Notes: generated by a model not told the origin, from the letters alone. Counted from the first letter of the stretch, positions 33,074 through 40,611 are shown. The stretch: DNA of 64,000 nt from Haloarculaceae archaeon H-GB1-1 (GCA_029688825.1 JARUKX010000017.1:1-64000), one strand, 5' to 3'. Numbers and translations are program-made.

Positions 33074-33751
33074 ATGACGACACCCCTCACTGTCACCGAC
33101 TCGCTGATACGGATGTTCGACGCCCTGATGCGGGCTTATCCGTACGTCTTCCATCCGGCAACGACGTTAGGGCTGGGACTCCTGGTCCTGCTGTACTACG
33201 AGTGGCGTCGCCAATCGGCGTCTCGGACGGCCCTGTGGCGACGACTCGGCGTCCTCCTCGGGAGTGGTAGCATCGCGTTTTCGCCCACTGTCGTCTACAT
33301 GATCGTCACCGGCAACGGGCTTCGGGCGACGACGAAGGGGAACGTCTGGCAGGTCGACTGGCTCGTCGGTGGTGGGATTCTACTCGCGATGGCCGCGCTC
33401 TGGACGGTCTGGACCCGCTTTGGCTGGGGAGCACTCTTTTCGAACGGGCTCGAAGCGGTCACGGCGGCGATGGTTCCGTACCTCCTGCTCTCGCCGTTCT
33501 GGAACGTTTCGGGGCACGTCATCATCGCGGTCGTTCCTCTGCTGTACTTAACGCTCGTCGACGCGACGTTCTGGCCGCTGCTCGCCATTCCGGTCGTCAT
33601 GGTTCCCAATCGAATCTACCTCGACGCTCACACCTGGCCACAGGCGCTCGGAGCGTTCGTTCTCGGAGCGGCTCTGACGCTCGTGGTCTACCGGCATCGG
33701 AACGGTGATGGGCAAGACCTCACCCCGGAGCGACGTTTCAGCGGGCTGTGA
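33074..33751 (+). CDS. PAP2-family membrane phosphatase
   Basis: A 225-residue polytopic protein with about six hydrophobic segments. The PAP2 phosphatase motifs are visible late in the protein: SPFWNVSGHVIIAV (the SGH motif, about residue 145) and PNRIYLDAHTWPQALGA (R..x5..H-x3-Q/D, about 182-198). The first motif (KxxxxxxRP) is not clear, here ATTKGNVWQVDWL. It may dephosphorylate lipid phosphates. The ATG at 33074 avoids a polar prefix. Confidence 0.7.
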   Translation: MTTPLTVTDSLIRMFDALMRAYPYVFHPATTLGLGLLVLLYYEWRRQSASRTALWRRLGVLLGSGSIAFSPTVVYMIVTGNGLRATTKGNVWQVDWLVGGGILLAMAALWTVWTRFGWGALFSNGLEAVTAAMVPYLLLSPFWNVSGHVIIAVVPLLYLTLVDATFWPLLAIPVVMVPNRIYLDAHTWPQALGAFVLGAALTLVVYRHRNGDGQDLTPERRFSGL

Positions 33752-33829
33752 CGAAGTGGCAAATCCCCACCGGACGTTGCAGCTGCAAGCTGAGGGCCTA
33801 TTCACACGACCCAGCTACAGTCCGATTCA

Positions 33830-34393
33830 ATGGTAGACATTATGGGCCACCTGGCGTTCGGCCTGTTGTTCGCAATTCCAGCCTGGTTCCGCTGGCGGAA
33901 ACGAGTGAGTGCGTCGTTCGTCTCGCTCACGGCGGTGTTCGCGCTGGTTCCGGACATAGACATCTGGCTGGCGACGTGGTTCCCCTGGGAGGTTCACCAC
34001 CACGGTGTGACCCACACAATCGTATTCGTGGTGGCTGCCAGCCTCGTCGTCGGTGTGGTCACGGCAGCCGCTTTCACCAACGTACTCGACGACTGGTTCG
34101 GCAGGGACCGCTTCGACAGCCGGGACGTCTTCGGCTTCGTGACGGTCGCCACCGCCCTCGGAGGAGTGAGCCACGTGTTCGCCGACACGCTCTCGGCCCC
34201 GGACATCTCGACCCCGATCGAGCCGTTCTGGCCCTTCATCACCGAGCCATTCCCGGTGGACGTGATCTACTACGACGACCCCCTCTGGAACGTGGGGTTT
34301 CTCGCCGTGATGCTCGTTGCCCACCTTATCGTCGCGAGCGTCGTGCATCCGGTCGACCGCAGCGAGCCACTGCGTGGTCAGGAGTCGGGATAG
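33830..34393 (+). CDS. YdjM-like membrane metal-dependent hydrolase
   Basis: A 187-residue protein with about four hydrophobic segments. Conserved features are MGHLAFGLLFAIP at the N-terminus, ALVPDIDIWLATWFPWEVHHHGVTHTIVF (positions about 39-68) and GGVSHVFADTLSAPD, all offering metal ligands. It is a distant paralogue of the protein at 30007. Its ORF begins MVDIMGHL; starting at the second Met is also possible. Confidence 0.8.
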   Translation: MVDIMGHLAFGLLFAIPAWFRWRKRVSASFVSLTAVFALVPDIDIWLATWFPWEVHHHGVTHTIVFVVAASLVVGVVTAAAFTNVLDDWFGRDRFDSRDVFGFVTVATALGGVSHVFADTLSAPDISTPIEPFWPFITEPFPVDVIYYDDPLWNVGFLAVMLVAHLIVASVVHPVDRSEPLRGQESG

Positions 34394-34643
34394 CGCGAAA
34401 GGCGACATCAGTGCTCGGAGTGGTTCGCGGTTCGCCTTCGGCAGCTGACTGAAGATGAAGTCGAAGAGGAACATGGAGGCGAATATGAAGTTGGAAAGGG
34501 TCATGGTGATGAAGATGGAGATTGGGGGGACGAGGATACGATGCGACGGGGAAACAGCGACAACGGCGAGTCACAGTGGAAGCGGCGAGTCAGCGTCCAC
34601 GGGGAGGTGACGTGATTTTTTCCCAGGTATCGTACGGTGCCAT

Positions 34644-35504
34644 ATGCCATTCGTGGAGACGAACGGAGTGGCGACGTACTACGAGCGCCGTGGGACCGGG
34701 CCGCCGATCGTGTTCGTCCACGGCGCTATCGTCGACCACTCACAGTGGTGGCCACAGGTCACGGCTCTGAGCGACCAGTTCACGACGTACGCCTACGACG
34801 TTCGCGGGCACGGGAGAACCCGTGGATCAGACGTAGACAGCTACTCGGTCGAACTGTTCGCGGCCGACCTCGACGCGTTCATCTCGGCCCTGGACGTCGA
34901 GCAACCCATCCTCTGTGGTCTCTCGATGGGCGGCTGCATCGCACAGGTGTACGCGGCCAACCATCCCGACCGTCTCGCCGTCCTTGTCCTCGCGGACACC
35001 TTCACACCGGAGATCTTCGACCGCTGGGAGTGGGTGCAACGCTCGCTTCTCTTGCGAGCCGTGATACCCCCAGTTCGACTCCTCGGCTACGAGCGAGTGG
35101 AGCAGGCTATGGTGTGGCTTCAGGAGCGCATCTCCAAGGGCGTCAGCGGCGACTACGAGAAGATACAGACACTCCCGGCGAGCGGGCCGAAGATGGAGAC
35201 CGACGAGTTCGCGAAGGTCGTTCGGGCGCTCGCGAGATTCGACGAGACGCGGTTCGACCTTTCGGCGATCACCGTGCCGACGCTCGTGCTGTACGGCGAG
35301 CACGAGGCGGGGTTCGTCAAGCGACACGCGTCGAAGCTCGGCCGGGAGGTACCCGACGCCGTGGTCGACGTCGTTCCGAGCGGAGGTCACGCGTCGAACC
35401 TCGACAATCCCACGTTCGTCACCCAGGCCCTGCGGGATTTCTGCTATCGGATTGGCGCAGGCGAGTCGTCACCCGAACCGTCCGTCGTCGACGACGACGA
35501 GTGA
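34644..35504 (+). CDS. alpha/beta hydrolase
   Basis: A 286-residue soluble enzyme. The oxyanion motif is PPIVFVHGAIVDHSQWW (residues about 18-34), the nucleophile elbow CGLSMGGCIAQ has Ser at about 96, the acid lies in LVLYGEHEAGFV, and the catalytic His in VPSGGHASNLDNP. This is a complete Ser-Asp-His triad of the haloperoxidase/esterase type. Natural substrate unknown. The gene ends 26 bases before a broken copy of the origin-linked small gene family. Confidence 0.88.
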   Translation: MPFVETNGVATYYERRGTGPPIVFVHGAIVDHSQWWPQVTALSDQFTTYAYDVRGHGRTRGSDVDSYSVELFAADLDAFISALDVEQPILCGLSMGGCIAQVYAANHPDRLAVLVLADTFTPEIFDRWEWVQRSLLLRAVIPPVRLLGYERVEQAMVWLQERISKGVSGDYEKIQTLPASGPKMETDEFAKVVRALARFDETRFDLSAITVPTLVLYGEHEAGFVKRHASKLGREVPDAVVDVVPSGGHASNLDNPTFVTQALRDFCYRIGAGESSPEPSVVDDDE

Positions 35505-35529
35505 CGAACGGGTGCCGGAATTTCAGAAC

Positions 35530-35664
35530 GGTCCCACGGACTTCCAGGCATCGCCGACTTCGGGAAGGATCACGGAAATCAACGACAATCGCTACGACTG
35601 GCAGTGATGGGACGGGCAGAAAGGCCGCTTCCAGTACAAAGGTCCGGTCAACCCGGACGAGTGA
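35530..35664 (+). pseudogene. broken DUF6788-like gene at the left of origin 2
   Basis: In one frame these bases read RITEINDNRYDWQ, an internal TGA at 35605-35607, then WDGQKGRFQYKGPVNPDE and a stop at 35662-35664. The intact relatives have KEINDNRYYYWQWRDG and IRSQYKGPVNPGE (21475-21798) or IRSKYKGPVSAEE (37813-38148). The N-terminal part is missing and two residues of the YYYWQW block are lost, so the gene is dead. It directly abuts the first tandem origin repeat. Confidence 0.8.
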
Positions 35665-35685
35665 AACTCGAAGGGGGAAGACACC

Positions 35686-35705
35686 CACCCCACGTTTCCG
35701 TCGTA
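35686..35705 (+). repeat. origin box, family 2 (consensus copy)
   Basis: CACCCCACGTTTCCGTCGTA, first of three same-strand copies. Confidence 0.8.
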
Positions 35706-35753
35706 TCTGAAAGAGGGTGGAGGAGGTGAGTCCGAGATGGTGGAAAGCACACC

Positions 35754-35773
35754 CACCCCACGTTTCCGTCGTA
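35754..35773 (+). repeat. origin box, family 2 (consensus copy)
   Basis: CACCCCACGTTTCCGTCGTA, identical to the copy 68 bases upstream. Confidence 0.8.
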
Positions 35774-35820
35774 TCTGGGAGGTGTAGAGGGGGTGAGTTC
35801 GAGATGAGGGGAAAGACACA

Positions 35821-35840
35821 CCCCCCACGTTTCCGTCGTT
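35821..35840 (+). repeat. origin box, family 2
   Basis: CCCCCCACGTTTCCGTCGTT, two or three mismatches at the ends, bordering the AT-rich segment. Confidence 0.75.
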
Positions 35841-36146
35841 TCTCCACAATAGTGCAGGAAGAGATAACGAGCACTAGCATACACAGACAAATTATGTTGA
35901 GATAGTATGCTAGAGAGATGGAATAGTTGCTGTCACACATAGATTAAAGTGAGATGAGGGAGAAACGTCCATTAAGTATACTTCAGCTATGAGGGGTGGA
36001 ATACGGTAGTACTTCACCCCTCAGGTGAAACGACCCATTCCAGCGTATCCTGTAGACAGCCATCATTGGACGGATATACAGCTCTAGAACTTGTTCTCCC
36101 GTCATGGACATCCTCTTCGACTCCCCTCCCCCCATTGATCCGGGAT

Positions 36147-36166
36147 TACGACGGAAACGTGGGGTG
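36147..36166 (-). repeat. origin box, family 2 (inverted, consensus copy)
   Basis: Plus strand TACGACGGAAACGTGGGGTG, exact reverse complement of the consensus, on the far side of the AT-rich segment. Confidence 0.82.
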
Positions 36167-36206
36167 TGTGGGTGCGGTATTCGAGAGCTTGGTCACACTG
36201 CAGTCA

Positions 36207-36237
36207 CCGGGTTTCCCATCTCACGTCGGAAACCCGG
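36207..36237. repeat. inverted repeat CCGGGTTTCC-N11-GGAAACCCGG
   Basis: Perfect 10-base arms at 36207-36216 and 36228-36237, containing the GGAAAC core of the origin box on both strands. It may be a second type of Orc site or a hairpin. Confidence 0.65.
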
Positions 36238-36300
36238 CTATATTGTCAGCAATCTAATTCCACCGATTTACGGTATTTTCCTGCTGATATCGACCAAGGA

Positions 36301-36319
36301 ACGTCGGAAACGTGGGGTG
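36301..36319 (-). repeat. origin box, family 2 (inverted)
   Basis: Plus strand ACGTCGGAAACGTGGGGTG, next to the promoter of the second initiator gene. Confidence 0.78.
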
Positions 36320-36333
36320 GTGTTCTCCACTAG

Positions 36334-36342
36334 ATTTATACT
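36334..36342 (+). promoter_or_regulatory. TATA-like promoter of orc1/cdc6 gene 2
   Basis: ATTTATACT lies about 32 bases before the ATG at 36370, consistent with a leaderless or very short-leader transcript. An origin box ends 15 bases upstream, so initiator binding could autoregulate. Confidence 0.55.
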
Positions 36343-36369
36343 TCTTCCGCTCACACCGTGTGATAATCA

Positions 36370-37602
36370 ATGACGCCCGACTCGCCACCGGATTCCGTCG
36401 ACGATCCACTCTTTGAATCCGGGCATCGTATCTTCGCGAACAAGGACCTCCTGAAGATCGGCCACGTACCAGATGCCGAACGAATCGTCGGTCGCGACGA
36501 GGAGATCTCGAAACTCGCAAAACGTCTCAACGGCGCTGTCCACGGGTACTCCCCAGAGAACGTGATGATCTACGGGAAAACGGGGACCGGGAAATCTCTC
36601 GTTTCGAAGCACGTCTGCCAACGGGCTCGAAACGCCGCTCAGGATGGCGTCGAGATTGGAACGGCGTATATCGACTGTGCAGAAGACAATACCGAGACCC
36701 AGGCCGTCTCCTCTCTTGCGGCGAAATTGAACGACGAATCTACGACTGGAATCTCCGTCCCTCACACCGGTCTCAGCACGTCGAAGTATTACAAACTTCT
36801 CTGGAAGACGCTCGACGCACAATTCGATTCTGTGATCATCATCCTGGACGAGATCGACCTGATGAACGACGATAGCGTCCTGATGAAACTCTCACGAGCC
36901 GAGGAAGCTGGGAAGATCGACTGTAGTGTGGGCGTCATCGCGATCAGTAACAAGATCCAGTACGTCGATAACGTCAACGAGCGTGTGAAAAGCAGCTTCC
37001 AGCACAAGGAACTGTTCTTCAAACCGTACGATGCGAACCAGCTTCGCGAAATCATGTTCAATCGGGAGGACGCCTTCCAAGACGGCGTTCTTTCCGACGA
37101 CGTGATCCCGCTTTCGGCTGCCTTCGCCGCGCAGGAACATGGTGACGCTCGGAAGGCAATCGATATTCTTCGTCATGCTGGGGAAGTCGCCTACGAGTCC
37201 GGTGCGGAGCAGGTGATGGAAGAACACGTTCGGCAGGCGCAGCAACACGCCGAAAAGGACCGGTTTAGAGAACTCGTGAACGGCGCGCCCACACAGGCGA
37301 AGGCCGCGCTCCTCGCACTGACCGAACTGAGCGTCAACTCCGACGACGACGCCTTCCTCACGAGCCGGGTGTACGATCAGTACGAACGGATCTGCAACCA
37401 CCTCGATATGGACATCCTCTCGGTTCGCCGGTTCCGCGACATTCTCAAAGAACAGGCGTTCCTCGGGGTCGTCGAGATCGAGAAGATCAACAAGGGCAGT
37501 GCAGGTGGGATTCATCTTCAGAACCGCCTCATCGAAGACCCGCAAGTCGTTCGCGAGACGATCTTCGAGGACAACCGGATGCAGGACTGGTCTCGCGAGT
37601 AG
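36370..37602 (+). CDS. cdc6: Orc1/Cdc6 replication initiator 2
   Basis: A 410-residue AAA+ initiator. Walker A is MIYGKTGTGKSL (residues about 66-77), Walker B VIIILDEIDLMN (155-166), sensor 1 IAISNKIQ; the ARKAIDILRHAGE region corresponds to sensor 2. A C-terminal winged helix follows (about 300-410). It is a paralogue of the protein at 24255: both share FKPYDANQLREIMFNREDAF-like and DVIPLSAAFAAQ-like segments, but the DNA-binding half differs, as do the adjacent boxes. It should act at origin 2, with boxes at 35686-36319 and 37630-37779. Confidence 0.93.
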   Translation: MTPDSPPDSVDDPLFESGHRIFANKDLLKIGHVPDAERIVGRDEEISKLAKRLNGAVHGYSPENVMIYGKTGTGKSLVSKHVCQRARNAAQDGVEIGTAYIDCAEDNTETQAVSSLAAKLNDESTTGISVPHTGLSTSKYYKLLWKTLDAQFDSVIIILDEIDLMNDDSVLMKLSRAEEAGKIDCSVGVIAISNKIQYVDNVNERVKSSFQHKELFFKPYDANQLREIMFNREDAFQDGVLSDDVIPLSAAFAAQEHGDARKAIDILRHAGEVAYESGAEQVMEEHVRQAQQHAEKDRFRELVNGAPTQAKAALLALTELSVNSDDDAFLTSRVYDQYERICNHLDMDILSVRRFRDILKEQAFLGVVEIEKINKGSAGGIHLQNRLIEDPQVVRETIFEDNRMQDWSRE

Positions 37603-37628
37603 CGTCCCCCTACTCACCGGGTAACTCG

Positions 37629-37779
37629 GACGACGGAAATGCGGGGTGGGGCGTACGGAAACGACGGAAACGAGGGGGGTCGAAAGTTACGACGGAAACG
37701 TGGGGTTCGATTGGTCCGACGGAGACGTCGGAAACATGGGGTACGATTGGTCCGACGGGGACGTCGGAAACGTGGGGTG
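37629..37779 (-). repeat. cluster of five family-2 origin boxes after the initiator gene
   Basis: Plus-strand copies of (G/T)ACG(A/T)CGGAAACGTGGGGT lie at about 37629-37648 (ATGCGGGG variant), 37661-37680 (CGAGGGG variant), 37688-37707, 37724-37743 (CATGGGG variant) and 37760-37779. The last two belong to 36-base tandem units that also repeat CGATTGGTCCGACGG. All are oriented like 36147 and 36301. Confidence 0.75.
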
Positions 37780-37812
37780 GGTGGTCAGTGGCAGTACCGT
37801 GCTCGCGTTCGG

Positions 37813-38148
37813 TCATTCCTCGGCGGACACCGGTCCCTTGTACTTCGAGCGGATCGCGTCCCCATCTCTCCATTGCCAGTAGTAGTAGCGGTTCTCGTTT
37901 ATCTCCTTGACCGTGATGGTGGCCTTCGCCGGGACGTCGTCGGGACGGTCGTCCTGTGGCTCGTCGATTTGGTTCGTCTCACTCTCGTCGTTCTCGTCTG
38001 CCGGTTTCGTCTCCACCACCTCTCGGGAGTCGGCGAGCGCGTCGGCGTACTCCGCGAGGCCGCGAAGCTGGGCGGGCGTCCAATCGCCCAGCATCTCGAT
38101 GACGTCGTCGGGAACGGTCTCGGGAGCGACGGGTGGGGCGTCGGTCAT
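37813..38148 (-). CDS. small DUF6788-like protein linked to origin 2
   Basis: A 111-residue protein with helical N-terminus (VIEMLGDWTPAQLRGLAEYADALADSRE), acidic linker and the family tail KATITVKEINENRYYYWQWR then DAIRSKYKGPV. It is the paralogue of 21475-21798 and of the pseudogene at 35530. The gene lies just right of the origin-2 box cluster and is read toward it. Site E of the TTAACCAACA palindrome lies ten bases before its ATG, the same relation as site D to the origin-1 copy. Confidence 0.75.
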   Translation of the reverse strand: MTDAPPVAPETVPDDVIEMLGDWTPAQLRGLAEYADALADSREVVETKPADENDESETNQIDEPQDDRPDDVPAKATITVKEINENRYYYWQWRDGDAIRSKYKGPVSAEE

Positions 38149-38157
38149 GGCGGTACG

Positions 38158-38196
38158 TTAACCAACATACCGCAGCGAGAAAGAGCTGTTGGTTAA
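38158..38196 (-). promoter_or_regulatory. inverted repeat TTAACCAACA-N19-TGTTGGTTAA (site E), putative operator
   Basis: Perfect arms at 38158-38167 and 38187-38196. The near arm ends 9 bases before the start of the small origin-linked gene at 38148. The right flank TTAATCCGGTTCC matches that of site C. Confidence 0.75.
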
Positions 38197-38242
38197 TCCG
38201 GTTCCGGGTCGCCCTCGTCACCCGCGGATCGCTGGCGCTGGC

Positions 38243-39337
38243 TCAGGGGTTCGCCGCGGTTGGTGGGCGTTCGCTGCCGGGTTCGTCGAACAGTCGTCGC
38301 TCGACGCCGGGAAACTCGAGTACGAAGTCGGGGCCGAACGCCAGCCCCGGCGTCTGGAACCCGACTGCGACCTGATCGTCGAGGACTCGCCGGACGGATT
38401 CCACGGCGGTCATCGCCGTCGTGTCGTACGGGTCGGGCGTCCGGAGTTCCGCGGCCGCACCGTCACCGCTCTCGGTTTCGATCTCGCCGACGATTCGGAC
38501 GACGTTCTGCTCGCGCTCGGCGGCGGTCGGGCCCGAGACGGTGGCGTCGATGAGCGCGTGTAGCGCCCGCTGGACGGGCGCGGCCCGGACGACCGGGGTC
38601 AGCCAGCGCGTGCGTTTCAGGACCCACCGGGCGAACTCGGGGACGGTGGCGTAGGTCTGGATAGTGGGAATCCCGGTCGAATGGTACGCCGTCGAAACGT
38701 CACCCCAGGGGACCGTGATGGCGACCAACTCGCTCCCGGCGAACGTGAAGGCGCGCGACTGCCACGCCGCCGGGACGGTCCGAATCACGCCGTTCTCGCG
38801 AATCGCCCCGGGCATTGTCGCGCCTTGGAGGACCGACTTCAGCGTCCCCGGGGAGAACGTCGACAGCCCGTGGAGTGCGAGGCGAAGTCGCGTCGGATCG
38901 GCGACCTGCGACGCGAGGTGGACGGCGAGACAGTCAGATGGGACCACGTCGAAGCCGACGGCCGGAAGGAGTGTCGTCCCCGCATCCGTAGCGTCAGCGT
39001 CGCGGTCGGCGATCTCTTCGAGCACGGTCACTTCCCCAGTGATGTCGAGATAGTCGGTGCCGGCCGCCAGACACGCGTCGATCAGCGGATCTGCAGTTCT
39101 GGAGAAGGGACCCGCACAGTTCAGTACGGCGTCGAACTGCTCGATCATCGACGTGACCACGGTGGGTTGTTCGAGGCTGAACGTCCGATGGGCAAGCCCG
39201 AGGTCGGTCGCCTGCGCTTCGACCTTTTCTGCGTGCCGGCCGGCAAGGACGGGTGTCAGATCGCGATCGACCGCCTGCTGTGCAATCAGCGACCCGGTGT
39301 ATCCGTACGAACCGTACAGGAGGAACTCCTGGGCCAT
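38243..39337 (-). CDS. saccharopine dehydrogenase-like NAD(P)-binding protein
   Basis: A 364-residue protein beginning MAQEFLLYGSYGYTGSLIAQ. The N-terminal Rossmann motif GSYGYTG and the segment VLNCAGPFSRTADPLIDACLAAGTDYLDITGE (about 78-110) are the signature of the saccharopine dehydrogenase/trans-acting enoyl reductase family. Members act as oxidoreductases on lipids or amino acids; the true substrate is not predictable. ATG 39337 fits the family N-terminus. It is read leftwards toward origin 2. Confidence 0.82.
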   Translation of the reverse strand: MAQEFLLYGSYGYTGSLIAQQAVDRDLTPVLAGRHAEKVEAQATDLGLAHRTFSLEQPTVVTSMIEQFDAVLNCAGPFSRTADPLIDACLAAGTDYLDITGEVTVLEEIADRDADATDAGTTLLPAVGFDVVPSDCLAVHLASQVADPTRLRLALHGLSTFSPGTLKSVLQGATMPGAIRENGVIRTVPAAWQSRAFTFAGSELVAITVPWGDVSTAYHSTGIPTIQTYATVPEFARWVLKRTRWLTPVVRAAPVQRALHALIDATVSGPTAAEREQNVVRIVGEIETESGDGAAAELRTPDPYDTTAMTAVESVRRVLDDQVAVGFQTPGLAFGPDFVLEFPGVERRLFDEPGSERPPTAANP

Positions 39338-39483
39338 GCGTCGTTTTACGTCGGCGACCGACAAAATGACCGTGGCGAATGCGAACGAATAGCGAACGAA
39401 GTTCGTCGCACCGGATTTTCTTCAGCGGTGGACGACGAGTAACGGATCGAGACCCGCTCGTGCAGGTCAGGACGGAGAACTGC

Positions 39484-40305
39484 TCAGCGCTGCTGGCCCG
39501 ACTGCTGGCTCTGCGGGATGAATTGCCCCGTCTGCGGGTCTCGGGGCCGCTGCTTCGCGATCACTCTCATCTCCTCCCGGAAGGCCGGCGTCTGCGATTC
39601 GGTCGGATATCGCTGTTCCTGGAGGTTCTCCAGCCGCTCCTGCTCCTGGCGGCTTCGCCCGAGCTGCTGGAGGGCCTGCTCGCCGAGTGGACCGGTCTGG
39701 CTCGTGGGCTGTTGGGCCGGGGCTGGCTGGACGCCCTGCTGCTGACTGGAGATAGCCTGCTGGGGCTGTTGGCTGGAGATAGCCTGCTGGGGCTGTTGGC
39801 TGGAGATAGCCTGCTGCCCCACTTGCTGTGGTCCTTGCTGTTGTGGTACCTGCTGCTGGGGAATCTGATGGCTTACTTGCTGGGGCTGCTGGGGAATCTG
39901 CTGACTGACTTGCTGGGGCTGCTGTGATACCTGCTGTTGGGGAATCGGCTGGGGCTGTTGGCCCACCTGCTGTGGCTGCTGCTGCTGCCAGCTCTGCTGG
40001 GACAGTTGCTGCTGTGACTGCTGTTGCCCGCCGATCTGGGGGCCGCGGTCACCGAGATTCGGCGGGACGTCCAGACCGACAGCAGAGAAGGGGACGTTCT
40101 GTGCGTAGGCCTGCTCGACTTCCTTCGGATACTGCTGTGCGAGGTGGCTGACGTAGGTTGCTTCTTCGGTAGTCAGGAATCGGCCCGTCGCCGGGTCGCG
40201 CGAATACTGCCACTGTGCTCGCTGCTGTTGTATCGACTGTTGGCCCTGCGGTTGCTGTGCAAATTGCGTCGACTGGTAACCGAATTGGGTTGGTTGATGA
40301 CTCAT
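39484..40305 (-). CDS. glutamine-rich low-complexity repeat protein
   Basis: A 273-residue protein starting MSHQPTQFGYQSTQFAQQ. About residues 90-210 are almost only Gln, Pro, Ser, Val and Ile, with perfect repeats of QQPQQAISSQ encoded by 30-base tandem DNA repeats at about 39742-39815. Both ends carry a conserved type of motif, SRDPATGRFLTTEEA and RPRDPQTGQFIPQ, and the tail RQEQERLENLQEQRYP is helical. No enzyme domain is visible. The composition is prion-like and could support assembly or surface attachment. A TATA-like TGTATATCTA lies about 35 bases upstream (near 40340). Confidence 0.65.
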   Translation of the reverse strand: MSHQPTQFGYQSTQFAQQPQGQQSIQQQRAQWQYSRDPATGRFLTTEEATYVSHLAQQYPKEVEQAYAQNVPFSAVGLDVPPNLGDRGPQIGGQQQSQQQLSQQSWQQQQPQQVGQQPQPIPQQQVSQQPQQVSQQIPQQPQQVSHQIPQQQVPQQQGPQQVGQQAISSQQPQQAISSQQPQQAISSQQQGVQPAPAQQPTSQTGPLGEQALQQLGRSRQEQERLENLQEQRYPTESQTPAFREEMRVIAKQRPRDPQTGQFIPQSQQSGQQR

Positions 40306-40611
40306 AGATTTCACTAGACAATTCGTACTAGCGAACTTAGATATACAGCTTGCATTACCAGGCCGTTCGGCGCCATCCCGTCGAGGGCGTCCTGCCGACG
40401 AGGGTTTCTGCAAGGAATACGGGTGATTAAATGCCCGAACGCGCCGATTCGAGAGAACGGTCCTGCAGACTGGCTGGCGTCACTTGTGGGGCGACACTGT
40501 CGCCTCCAACCCACATCGACGTCTAATAAATGACGAAACAGGTCATAATAACTGGTATGTAATACAAACCAATACGAACAGGGTCAGACGCCGCTCACCA
40601 CCCCGATCGAA
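40306..40611. promoter_or_regulatory. gap upstream of the Gln-rich gene
   Basis: This 306-base gap contains the TATA-like TGTATATCTA (minus strand, about 40335-40345) for the Gln-rich gene and a separate AT-rich stretch at 40525-40575. No gene is seen. Confidence 0.4.

Larger units (their letters stand above)
35664..35845 (+). repeat. 68-bp tandem repeats carrying origin boxes, family 2
   Basis: Three imperfect units of about 68 bases. Each contains a stretch of GAAxxCGAxxxGxGGAAAGACAC type followed by the box CACCCCACGTTTCCGTCGTA (35686, 35754, 35821). The last copy has CCCCCCACG and ends CGTCGTT. Confidence 0.75.
35665..36369. other. replication origin 2 (predicted)
   Basis: A gene-free stretch before the second orc1/cdc6 gene. 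Three copies of CACCCCACGTTTCCGTCGTA or close variants lie at 35686-35705, 35754-35773 and 35821-35840 in one orientation, spaced 68 bases in a tandem repeat. Inverted copies lie at 36147-36166 and 36301-36319. Between them, 35845-36000 is clearly AT-rich for this genome and is the likely unwinding element. An inverted repeat CCGGGTTTCC/GGAAACCCGG at 36207-36237 lies between the last two boxes. Further copies follow the initiator gene. Confidence 0.82.

Noticed and set aside
35664-35845. 68-bp tandem repeats as a short CRISPR array
   Set aside because: The units are similar along their whole length rather than alternating repeat and unique spacer, and the box recurs inverted elsewhere.
35648-35940. 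Minus-strand frames with repeated TTETWGG-type segments
   Set aside because: The repeated peptide is simply the translation of the origin-2 tandem repeats; no gene is needed to explain it.
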